64,000 bases of DNA from Thuidium tamariscinum (lineage: Eukaryota > Streptophyta > Bryopsida > Hypnales > Thuidiaceae), in the NCBI GenBank assembly GCA_947034885.2, contig OX344750.2, positions 6,182,501 to 6,246,500 on the forward strand. The letters are read 5' to 3'. Of this stretch, positions 29,054 through 38,570 are shown piece after piece. The notes beneath the pieces were generated by a model, which worked only from the letters and a program-made list of their open reading frames with translations, searched no databases and was not told the origin of the DNA. The position numbers and the translations under genes were made by a program. The number at the start of each line of letters is the position of its first letter. Position 1 is the stretch's first letter.

Positions 29054-31900
29054 ATGGAGACTTCAAGTGCGAATGAGTTTGCAGTTCCGCTGCTAGCCTT
29101 ACCAGATGGTGTAGCTGCCTGCGAGGGTATCCCTCGATCTTCTTGGGTTACAAAAGGGGTAACCCTTACAAACGAAGCTGGGGTGGAGGTTGCAAGAGCG
29201 ATTTGCCACAGCGTTGATGCCAACCTTGTCATCGACATGTATGGAAATCCTCTCGGAGACGATCATGTTGCAGTTCAGATTGCACAGTCATTGAGTGAAC
29301 ATGACGTTCCATTCTCTTGGATGTGGTCAATGCGGTCTTGGCACATTTCAAGGGTCTTCCTCAGAGGTGCAAGCCTATTCGATCACGATCAAACTCATAT
29401 ATTCAAGACTGCTGTAAGTGCATCTACACGTCGTGCTCGAACAGGTGTTCGTTCCTATGAAAGTTCGCATGAGAAGAAGGAGCCGGAAAATCTTCCCAAA
29501 AAAGAATCCCTTCTTATAACGCGAGCCATTACCGAGGTTTCGACGATGCTGTGCTGTCGACAGAATTGTTTGCAACCATTTCCTCGGGGGGAGATTCAAG
29601 CCATACGTTCTCAGCTTTACGTTCATGGTGGTGTGTACAATCGTCAATCATGTTTGCTTGGTGTACACAAGCAAGTTCATCATGACTCAAATGGAAGAGA
29701 GATGATCACTTTGGCATCTCGAGAAGTTTGTCCTACTGCTTGGTGCATCATTCATGGAGTTCACAAATCTACCTTCTATAGGTATAGACAGCAAGCAAGA
29801 AGTGATAAACAACCAGGGCATCATGGCAATCTTGGTTTGAAGAAGCCTAGGACGCATACACTACAGGCCACTGCTACCCTTCGACTCGTTCTTGATAGGA
29901 GCGCTGACCAAATGCCACACAAATCAAGGACTCTCCAATCAGGAGAGAAAGTTCCTTCAATGGTTCTTCCTTCAGCTTTCCGCTGGAGTGAAACATTGCC
30001 CGAGATTAATAGCGTGAATTCATCATTCCAATTGCAGCATGTTTCAACAAGTGGATTGAGCAACATCCGTCGCATTTCATTTCCAGAATATGCTCCGAAG
30101 GCTCGTGGTGACAGTTTTGCTCGTTGTGGGCAATGTGACAGATTGAAGCAACTAAGGAACACTTGTACTCCACGGTCTCATGCTCAAGAAGTGTGGACTA
30201 AAAAATTGAAAGTGCACCTTGCAGGGCAGCAAGCGCATCGAGAGTTGTATTATGCAAACCGCATGATGTCTGAGAGAAGTCCAGAGAAGATGTTGACTAT
30301 AATCCACGACAAAATGGATCATTCTAAAACGGCTTCTCCACATTACTCTCACAAGAACAAAGGGACTGATTCTTTTATGAAGATGCCAGTTGCAGTTACG
30401 GGCATGATTGCTCATGGACATGGAGATGTTCAATATGCACACTATGGGTTGGATATCTTCCCCACAGATTCTAATCATACAGTTGGATCCATTGCAAAGT
30501 TGTTACGTGATTTAGAGTCTGAGCCTAAAGTCTCATCGCGGAAGTTGTTTGTGAAGGATGATCCTATTCATCCTTTATCTCTAGCTATTCTAGAAGGCTC
30601 AGAGATGTATGAAGATTCCCTTGCTCCTCCTCCTCAAGAGGTTATTCAACCTCAATGTCTTCCTCCAGTATTGACTCTCCAACTTGACAATGCCTCAGGG
30701 GACAACAAAAAGCGTTGGGTTTTCGCATTTTGTTCTCTTCTTGTTCATAGAGCTATATTTCGCGAAATATACATCAATTTCCTTATTGTTGGACATACTC
30801 ATGAAGATATTGATGCTCTTTTTGGTCGATGGAGTACCAAATTAAAGACTAATGACTACCCTACAATTCCAAGGTTGATGAAGTCCTTCATGGATTGCGA
30901 AACACAACCTGTGATTCCACATTTCATTGAAGAGGTTCCCGATTTCAAAGGGTTTGTAGAAGGGTACTTGCATACAGGTGATGATTCACTACAGGGGCAT
31001 TCTCAAGCTCAACAATTCAAATTTTATAAGGACTCTAACGGATGGCCGTTGATGCAATATAAAATTCTTTGTACTGATAGTGATTGGTTGCCAAGGGAAG
31101 GTGGAGGGATTCGTTTGTGGAAGGAGACAGCAGATGGTCACCCTAAAGTTCCTAGAGGTAGTCCTCAGCCTTTGGCTCCGCACGTTATGCGTTGCTTTGA
31201 TGAGGTTTCGAAGGGTTTAGATGGCTACATTGATTTGTGGGGTGCAATGGCCAATCAAGACTTGTCAGGAGAATTTCGGAGAAAGATTGAGCCAGTGAAG
31301 AAGTATTGGGAAGGTGTGGCAAATGCATTGCTTGAACCACTTGTGAGACGTGAGACCTTGCGAGATGGATTTTGGCCAAATTCAATCATCTCCACTGAGG
31401 AAGTGGATCAATACCACGATGACGGTACAGTGCGTGAAGAATTTGCAGAAGATGCACCCTTTGTTGGTCATAGACGTGATCATCCACTTCCTTCATTTCG
31501 TGTTGGTCGTGATGTTTATGCAGAATATTTTGTTGCTGTACGTCCTGCTGATGGTGATCTTCGTCCATTTTGGCTTGCACGGGCATTGACAAACCCTAAT
31601 CCAGATCCTGTGCATGTCAATTTCATTCAACTCCAATATTGGACACCTACATCTTTTCAACACATTGATGAGGGCACCTACAATGGCTGGGATACAAAAC
31701 AAGGGAATTCTTGGTGCGAAGATAAAGCTATATCTTCAAGTTGGGCACACACAGATTGCATCATGACTGGTTGGAAGCCACGTGTGAGAGCAGGGACTTC
31801 AGATCCAAGGATCAAAATTCCCAAAACCCAAATTGATATCATCAAGGCATCAGTGCATGCTTACATGCTCAATGAAGGCAACAATGGATCATCGGCGTGA
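29054..31900 (+). CDS. DUF7869-domain protein, candidate transposase
   Basis: A single exon of 948 residues; the ATG directly follows an AG acceptor. Visible features in order: a Cys cluster CCRQNC (167-172); a helix-turn-helix-like segment REVCPTAWCIIHGVHKSTFY (224-243); CGQC with a further Cys (358-371); then the DUF7869 core, with IIHDKMDHSKT (D419, D422), LTLQLDNASGDNKKR (D545) and VGHTHEDIDALF (E584, D585, D587). The order and spacing of acidic residues fit an RNase-H-like DDE nuclease. That is my inference, as the family is formally of unknown function. It is the only long intact gene in the element and the natural candidate for mobilising it. A proline/acidic C-terminal region (780-948) has no recognised motif. 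A partial palindrome-like sequence (gcgaagataaagctatatcttc) lies in its 3' part near 31717. Confidence 0.8.
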   Translation: METSSANEFAVPLLALPDGVAACEGIPRSSWVTKGVTLTNEAGVEVARAICHSVDANLVIDMYGNPLGDDHVAVQIAQSLSEHDVPFSWMWSMRSWHISRVFLRGASLFDHDQTHIFKTAVSASTRRARTGVRSYESSHEKKEPENLPKKESLLITRAITEVSTMLCCRQNCLQPFPRGEIQAIRSQLYVHGGVYNRQSCLLGVHKQVHHDSNGREMITLASREVCPTAWCIIHGVHKSTFYRYRQQARSDKQPGHHGNLGLKKPRTHTLQATATLRLVLDRSADQMPHKSRTLQSGEKVPSMVLPSAFRWSETLPEINSVNSSFQLQHVSTSGLSNIRRISFPEYAPKARGDSFARCGQCDRLKQLRNTCTPRSHAQEVWTKKLKVHLAGQQAHRELYYANRMMSERSPEKMLTIIHDKMDHSKTASPHYSHKNKGTDSFMKMPVAVTGMIAHGHGDVQYAHYGLDIFPTDSNHTVGSIAKLLRDLESEPKVSSRKLFVKDDPIHPLSLAILEGSEMYEDSLAPPPQEVIQPQCLPPVLTLQLDNASGDNKKRWVFAFCSLLVHRAIFREIYINFLIVGHTHEDIDALFGRWSTKLKTNDYPTIPRLMKSFMDCETQPVIPHFIEEVPDFKGFVEGYLHTGDDSLQGHSQAQQFKFYKDSNGWPLMQYKILCTDSDWLPREGGGIRLWKETADGHPKVPRGSPQPLAPHVMRCFDEVSKGLDGYIDLWGAMANQDLSGEFRRKIEPVKKYWEGVANALLEPLVRRETLRDGFWPNSIISTEEVDQYHDDGTVREEFAEDAPFVGHRRDHPLPSFRVGRDVYAEYFVAVRPADGDLRPFWLARALTNPNPDPVHVNFIQLQYWTPTSFQHIDEGTYNGWDTKQGNSWCEDKAISSSWAHTDCIMTGWKPRVRAGTSDPRIKIPKTQIDIIKASVHAYMLNEGNNGSSA

Positions 31901-32474
31901 AGATTTTTAGTTTAGAGATATAGAAGTCGAATAGCTATTATCAGCAGATTGTAGTTGGTTTTAAATATATTAAAAAAAGTAACCAAAAAAAAAGTTTGCT
32001 AATAGTTTTATAAGTTCAAATGCTATTTTCTATATTGTCTTTGGAAATAATAGAAAAAAACTATTAAAAATAAATAAGTAGGAAAAAATACTTAGAATTT
32101 GTTTGCAAATTTATTTTTGGATTATTGTATTGACCACATTTTTGAAATCAAATGTCATGGATGTTGTTCATTTTAATACATTTGTATTGTTATTGTCTAT
32201 GGTACATTGAGCATTTTCTAGATTCTTTGTTATATTTTCATTATTTTAATATTTTGTATTTAAGATTGAATATTATTGTATATTTTACAATATTGAATTC
32301 TAAATTTCCTACTTCTACTCGATATTGAATGTATCTTCTAATCCAATTCATTTCTTCCTTTCATTATTTTTTGATGAATTTGGCATGTTTTTGTCTCAAT
32401 TTAATAAATTGTCTCAAATTAATGACTACTTCTTCTTTCTAAATTTAGGATCATGATTAAAATGAGACCCCACA
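31901..32474. other. Transposon right subterminal region
   Basis: AT-rich, no gene. It probably contains the 3' untranslated region of the DUF7869 gene. TCTCAATTT and TCTCAAATT words at about 32394 and 32411 repeat part of the terminal inverted repeat. Confidence 0.5.
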
Positions 32475-32500
32475 TTTTCTCAATTTAACGAATATGGCCT
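32475..32500 (-). repeat. Right terminal inverted repeat of the giant transposon
   Basis: The exact reverse complement of 15275-15300, followed by the TATA duplication at 32501-32504. Confidence 0.9.
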
Positions 32501-32754
32501 TATATAGCCATGTAAGATCCTAATCCTAATTTATCCTATGGATAGGTACGCAAATTAAAGAAACAAAGTATTTTGTTCTTTGCTATAGAATTGATAGGTT
32601 TAGATTCATATTGAATTATTGATTTGGTAAAAAACATAATCATAGACCTTCTAGAGTTTCAAGTTATAAAATCTAGAAGGTAGAAAACAATTTACAAGTT
32701 TGCAATACAAAAAGTGAGTATGCAATCATCAAGGCATTTTTTTTTCATTTTTTA

Positions 32755-34036
32755 GGGTAATTGTAAGAAATATCTGTATTTTTTTTTGCATTTTGCAACA
32801 ATACTCATGACTTCTTTTGGATTACTTTAAAATTACAAAACTAATTTTTAAATTTTTTTTTAAATATGGCTTATGTATACACCTTTAAGACAAAGGTACC
32901 CACAGAAGGAATTGCATAAAAAAATTCTCTAAATAGGAAAATCTGAAAATTGCAAAACTCTGAGAAAATACATATTTTTATGTTTTAATCAGGGAAATAT
33001 AGTAAAAGGGTCATTGCAAAAAACACCAGTCCTATTTCACGTCACAATGAGAACCACTTTTTTGTTGTCTACAATAACTTTTGGAGATTAAGTCCAATGA
33101 ATATGAAATTTTTCTTGAACATACCTAACTTGAAGTTTATTAGATCCCTTATTTTTCAAAAATTAAAAAAATCATTTTATATTTAAAAAACATTTTTGTT
33201 GAGCTATCACAAAATTACATTTATGGTTATCATTATGTTCGCAGTGTCTAAATTTAATGATTTGAACACAAAACTTTCATGGTCTATTTGCATAGGTGTA
33301 AAATCTAAAAATTCCAAATAAAAATCTAAAAATATGTTTTTTTATGTCCTCCACATGAGTACAAATTTTTTCCCGTGGCACGCAATTTTTGAACATTGAT
33401 GATGGTTCTTAGATCGCTCTTTTGGTCAAATCTCATTGAAATCAACTTTCCTCCAATGGCCAATTTTTAGTTTTTCTTAAAATTTATTTTCCTATTTTTT
33501 ACAAATTAAAATGTGGAAGTACTAATTTTCATGAGATTTTGCACTTTTTTGGATTTCCTATTTAGAGATTTTTCCTATACCTTTCGTTTCTAGGATACCT
33601 TCTTCTTAAAGGTTTATACATGAAACATATTTTTCACTTTAAAAATTTTTTTTTTTTCTAATTTTAAATTACTCCTGGAAAAAAAAAAGACTATGTTTGA
33701 AAACGCTATGCTTTTTGCACGGTGTTTCTTGCAACGACCCAAAAATAAGTAAATTAAAAAAATAAAAAGTGAAAATTTGCAACACTTCTATGGAGATGGT
33801 CATTCACCAAAAAACCCACCAAAATAATATTTTATATGTTTCAAAATACAAGCAAAAAGTAGCTCACTTTATAAACTTCTATACCACATAAAATTAACTA
33901 TTTTAAGAAATCCTTCCTCGGAGACCTAGAGTCTTACTAGAAGACCATCTCATCTAAATTTCATCTCAAAATCATTAAAAAAAAAAGGTACTCCTTAGTA
34001 CTAAAAACTATAGACAGTATAGAGTGTGACATTCAA
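32755..34036 (+). mobile_element. GGGTGATTGC-family element, truncated at a duplication junction
   Basis: It begins GGGTAATTGTAAGAAATATC, matching the complete copy at 45613-46347. It is interrupted by the nested element 33008-33740 and stops at 34036 (attcaattggggtc), where BURP2 upstream sequence starts. The missing right end marks a rearrangement breakpoint. Confidence 0.75.
33008..33740 (+). mobile_element. Nested GGGTGATTGC-family element with AAAA duplication
   Basis: A 733-bp element inserted in the previous one, flanked by AAAA at 33004-33007 and 33741-33744. The sister copy at about 45860-45885 (aatattaaaaataagtaaac) shows the intact empty site with a single AAAA. Confidence 0.9.
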
Positions 34037-34413
34037 TTGGGGTCTAATATAATGTACCAGAATTAGCTAGAAGTAGGGGGAAGATATTTCAATTAGCATA
34101 TAATTACTAATAATTATCTCGACCAATCAATGCATGGCACAGTCATCATATAATTATTGAAAATGCATGCTTGCCTATTCATCGAGTCAGACCAATTACT
34201 GGTCAATGAAGCTCGAAGGTAGTTAATTCAAATAATACGCACGTACATGAATTTGCCTCGCTCTTGCGTACGTAATTATATGAATACCAGTGGACGTACG
34301 AAAACTATCAACTTTTGACTTGGAGATGTTTTTGCAATTACAGCTCTTGGATTTTGATCGAGTAATATTCGAAATAATCTGCTTATCGATCTCAATTCTC
34401 AATCGATCGAATA

Positions 34414-34801
34414 AGGGAGAAACACCCATTCCCGTCCCTGTACCTATTCCAGGTTCCTAGAGTGTCACTAAATCTGTCCATAAGCGTTCATTAAAGTGTC
34501 TGATAAGTGTTTAACTCTAATTTGCTGACGCAGTTGTAAGACACATGTATAACTTTCATTCACTGACAACTGATTTCAGCAGAGTTCAGTTTAGGGTACA
34601 CCTATAGGATGGTTCTAGTGGTCTAGGGAGCCAACGCTTTGAAAATTTGTAGAAATTACATACTGATTCCGAAAATTTTAATTTTAATTTTTTAATATTC
34701 ATTATTTTCTCTCGCTAATACTAGAAAAATATCAGTTTTAGAAAAAGATGCCTCCAACCATGCTGAATTCCTTATTGGGACGATTTTGGGTGTTTCCACT
34801 G
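34414..34801. mobile_element. TA-flanked miniature element
   Basis: A 388-bp insertion with inverted ends AGGGAGAAACACCC and GGGTGTTTCCACTG, flanked by TA (34412-34413 and 34802-34803). It is absent from both homologous sites near 3730 and 51715. This suggests a Tc1/mariner-type non-autonomous element. Confidence 0.75.
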
Positions 34802-34803
34802 TA

Positions 34804-35196
34804 TATTGTTGTTAATATTTAGTACTGCCTGATCGAATGCTTACAACATCCGTCGAAGAAGTTCTTCCATTTGTCCAGTAAGACTGAATCTAGGTGAGAA
34901 TCAAGGACCCAAGGTGCGGCCGACTGAAAATTTGGCAACATGCATGAGTCGCAAGCTTGCGGGAATTGAAAAAAACCAAGAACTGGCAGTACGTCCAATC
35001 AAGATGACTGTCGTCCAGTTTCATGCATATAATTGCAGGTGTGATGAAGAGCTCTGTGCGTGCGTGCACCTAATTTAGATGTCACGATTTCAGGGCAAAT
35101 ACTTACAACGATCAATGCCACTTTAGTTGAAGTATACCTTTCCACTCATTCACATTAATGAAAAAATAGCAACTAACTGTGCTTCAATCATACTAG
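34804..35196. other. BURP2 distal upstream region
   Basis: Homologous to 3740-4130 and 51720-52115. No gene is visible. It ends with CTAG at 35193-35196, the target duplication of the next element. Confidence 0.5.
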
Positions 35197-35935
35197 GGGC
35201 AATTGCATGAAACACTTGTACTATTTTCTGTCACATGTCTCATGCTGATTTGTTTTTTGACCATAACTTTTGCATTTTTATTCCAAATGACTCAAGATTT
35301 CTAGAGAAGGTACTCATAACTATCATACAACTTATGTGAATTTTTGATAATTTTAAAAAATGGTTTGATATAAAAATAGTACTAGTGATTGAATGTCACA
35401 ATGTCACATATGACAATTTGGAGTTTTTTAGTACTATGAAATACTTTTTTTTTATGATTTTGAGATGAAATTTGAATGAGATGGTCTTCTAATAGATTTC
35501 TAGCTTTCCACATAAGGATTTTCAAAAATAGTTAATTTTATGTCATGTGGAGGTCTACAAAGAGAGCTTCATTCTACTTGTATTTTGAAACATATAAAAT
35601 ATTATTTTGATAGATTCTTTAGTGAATGACCATTTCCATAAAGTTGTTACAAATGTCCACTTTTAATTTTTTGTATTTACTTAGTTTTACTATTTTTCCC
35701 TAATTAAAACATGAAGGTATGTAATTTCTTGAGGTTTGGCACTTTTCCAGTTCTCCTACTTAAAAAAATTTCCTATACAATTCCTTTTGTAGGTACCTTT
35801 GTCTTAAAGGTATATACATAAGTCATATATATTTTTAAATTAAATTTAAAAAAAAAATTAAATAGTACTACAGAAAAAGTCAAGAATACTGTTGCAAAAC
35901 GCAACAAATAGTACTGCTGTTTCATGCAATCACCC
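35197..35935 (-). mobile_element. GGGTGATTGC-family element with CTAG duplication
   Basis: 739 bp with ends GGGCAATTGCATGAAACAC and tgtttcatgcaatcaccc, flanked by CTAG at 35193-35196 and 35936-35939. Empty sites with one CTAG are visible near 52120 (catactagctgg) and, diverged, near 4140. Confidence 0.9.
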
Positions 35936-35939
35936 CTAG

Positions 35940-36968
35940 CTAGTGGAAATGAAATTGTCCCGACATCATTCTAGTTGATTAAGGCATGCAGACCGTGCCT
36001 TTTGTTTCGTTAGAAATGTCTATAACGGAAAAACTTAAAATATACATGCCAATTTATATATTGTCATCTTAACTTAATTAACCTCGACATCAAATTAAGT
36101 TAAATTTGATTTAGGTAGTTAATGGCTTATTGCGAAGGGGAGTGTCGTGATATATACTTACCGTGCTAGCGTCTTCGTTGGCTGATTCCATGTATTTGGA
36201 CTAAAAGAGGATCACTCCGAAGTCTGCATGATCCGTGCAAAAGCATTGTCAGTCAGTCGTGGGGTCCTGCAGCTGGTAGCTAAACATGACGTGATTGGGC
36301 ATTTAATTTCGAACTCGATCGATTAGGGCGACTGCAATTCACACTACGGATTAAATCTAGAGCAAAATGCAGACAGACCACATGGATAACTAGATAATTG
36401 GATAATATCTCAAGCATCACAAATCAAGCAAGAAGATTCAAAGAGGAGACAGGTCGACCACAACACACATCAGGAACAGCAGTGCAGGTGGGTGGCTGCT
36501 CCCCGTGACCCACAGTGGCAGCAGCACAGGCCAATTGCATGCAGCAATGCAATGAATCAACGGGACTATCGTGCAGACAGCCCTGCACAAGAGGGTTGCT
36601 TTTGACCTAGATCAGTCACGATGCAATTCTATCGTGAGTCTGCAGAAATTAAACTGACATGGGTCCCAGAGCGAAGCTCGCTAACTGCTAAAGAATCGAT
36701 CGTCCTCAGGCACAGTCAGTTGTCAATTCGGAAGCAGTCCTGTCTTGCCCAGGGCGGCTGGCCCGGAATCATCTCTGATCCATGATCAATCAAGCGCCTG
36801 CAGGACGGGAACATAGCACGCTGGCCTAGTGAGGGCCGGCTGGGCACGAATCATCCATTCAAGTCAGGATCGAGATGCCCGAGACAAGTAGTTAGCTAAC
36901 TAGGGAGAGCCATGAAAATAAAAAAGGAAACAGTTATGAATCAAGAATTTTAGGGCGGTTGCGTTACC
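35940..36968. other. BURP2 proximal upstream region
   Basis: Strongly conserved with 4150-5157 and 52130-53151, and richer in GC than the distal repeats. Conservation over about 1 kb in all three copies suggests the duplicated promoter was carried along whole. No coding region is supported. Confidence 0.6.
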
Positions 36969-36975
36969 TATAAAT
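36969..36975 (+). promoter_or_regulatory. TATA box of BURP2
   Basis: TATAAAT in the context conserved with the other two copies, 185 bases before the ATG. Confidence 0.65.
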
Positions 36976-37153
36976 TCAAGGCCTCTCTGCTTTCCCAACC
37001 ACACTGCCTTCCTTCACCTGCATATCCACTTCGATCACTAGTCCTTTCTTCAGTGCACTGCACCTCTCCTCAGTGTGCTAGCCTGTTTTCGATCTCCTTC
37101 AGTTGCCTGTTCCTGCTACTTACACCGCTGCTTCAGGCCCTTCGTTCCGCAGC

Positions 37154-38570
37154 ATGACTGAGCAGTGGAACCTGATGGTCGTCTTACGGACTCTCTTTGT
37201 CATGGCCGCGGTTACGACTGTAAGTAGTCGATCATGCACTCACTGGATTGATCGAATATCATACAACCTGAATTCATTTTATTTTTTTCACAATGATTGA
37301 CAAGTTTCTAGATCGCTAGGATGCATGCATGCCGGTATGTGATAGCTAGCTAGCTGCACTGCATGCTCTTGAAAATTCTGAAAGTATCAGCATGACTGCT
37401 CTCATTTCATGTAGCTAAGAAGCCATGCGTGATCTCGATCGAGGAATGGCGAAGGAAACTAACTTTAATTTGATGCATGTTATCGAACCAGTCATATGAT
37501 TTGGCTGATTCAATTTGCTGATTAACCTCACTTGCAATGATTGCTTACGATATATATACAATGACCTGTCCAATGGGCATGCATGTAAAACAGAAAGCTC
37601 TTATTGGTCGATTGAGTCCCGAAGCTGTCAACTAATTTCTTCGTGGCTGTGTTCCATGCACTGCTCCATTCACTGATCGTGACACTCGTTCTCATGCACC
37701 GGCAAGTAGGTGGCCAGAGCGAGACCCGTCTCCATAGGTGACCCAACGGACGCGGCCAAAGTGGCGGCAATTTGCAGCTCAAACGGTCTGGTGTGCGTAG
37801 ACAGCTTCCTCCAAACGATTTCATCCAAGGCCGCCGTCGTCCACCGTGACCTCTCCATCAAGACCATCAATGACTTCCAACGAGACTTCTTCTTGGAATC
37901 CGAGCTGGTGGTGGGCGGCAAGATGATGCTCGACGCAAACCTCCGCGATGACGCCCCCAAGCGGGCCTTCTTGACGCTGTCCTCCGCCAGCCAGTTGCCC
38001 GCACTCACCTCCTTCAACTCCGGGGCGCTCGTCCGCCACTTCGGCGTGGCTCCCAACAGCGACCTAGCTACGGCCACGGCCACCGCGGCGTACTTGTGTG
38101 GCTACGGTGCGCTGCCAGGAGAGAAGATGACCTGCGCCACCTCCAGCGACGCCGTGGCCAAGTTCGTCTCCTCCGAACTGGGCTCCAAGGTGAAGGTGCT
38201 ATCCACCACCAGCACGCCGGCGCTCGCCTCCGCCAAGGCCCCCGTCACCATCACCGACTTCCGCAAAGGCTCCGTGGCCGAGGGAAAGAAGATTGTGGTG
38301 TGCCACGTTGTGAACTTCCCGTCTTCCCTTTACTACTGCCACCGCGTGACGGGCACCAAGGTGGTCACCGCCACGCTCCAGCCCAGCACTTCCGACGCCG
38401 CCATCCAAGCCGTGGGCGTGTGCCATATCGACACTTCTTTGTGGCTCAGCACCCACCCGGCCTTCAATGCGCTCAATATTCCCCGCGGCGATGAGGCGTG
38501 CCACTGGCTCGTCGATTCTGACCTGGTCTTCGTACCCACCTCTGCCGACACCGACGCCCAACTGGAGTGA
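37154..38570 (+). CDS. BURP-domain protein BURP2
   Basis: Exons 37154-37219 and 37710-38570 give 308 residues. Exon 1 encodes a hydrophobic start (MTEQWNLMVVLRTLFVMAAV) that reads as a signal peptide, so the product is probably secreted or sent to the vacuole/wall. The acceptor is TAG here (CAG in the other copies). The BURP domain begins near FFLESELVVGGKM. It contains CHVVNFPSSLYYCH, then a CH after 26 residues (VCHIDTSLW), then CHWL after 24. The usual variable repeat region between signal peptide and BURP domain is very short (about 60 residues). BURP proteins are plant-specific and are linked to cell wall, seed and stress roles, and some act as copper-dependent peptide cyclases. The specific role here is unknown. 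The coding exon is markedly GC-rich, unlike its flanks. Confidence 0.9.

Larger units (their letters stand above)
15275..32500. mobile_element. Giant 17.2-kb terminal-inverted-repeat DNA transposon
   Basis: The left end (15275-15300) starts AGGCCATATTCGTTAAATTG, and the right end (32475-32500) is its exact 26-base reverse complement. Both sides carry TATA (15271-15274 and 32501-32504). Two homologous uninterrupted sites exist in the window: ctcatatagtcatgcaag near 45370 and ctcatgtagtcatgcaag near 981. The inside has no similarity to the duplicated repeat units outside. It contains a DUF7869 protein gene (plus strand), and ParB/methyltransferase-like, FCP1-like and unknown genes (minus strand). 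It also holds a dispersed set of 21-bp palindromes. Shorter AAATTGAGA/TCTCAATTT words recur near both ends (15465, 32394, 32411) and could be subterminal binding sites. I do not recognise a named superfamily from the termini. Confidence 0.88.

Noticed and set aside
15275-32500. Giant element as a retrotransposon or endogenous virus
   Set aside because: No long terminal repeats, reverse transcriptase, capsid or viral polymerase was seen. The ends are short inverted repeats with a 4-bp duplication.
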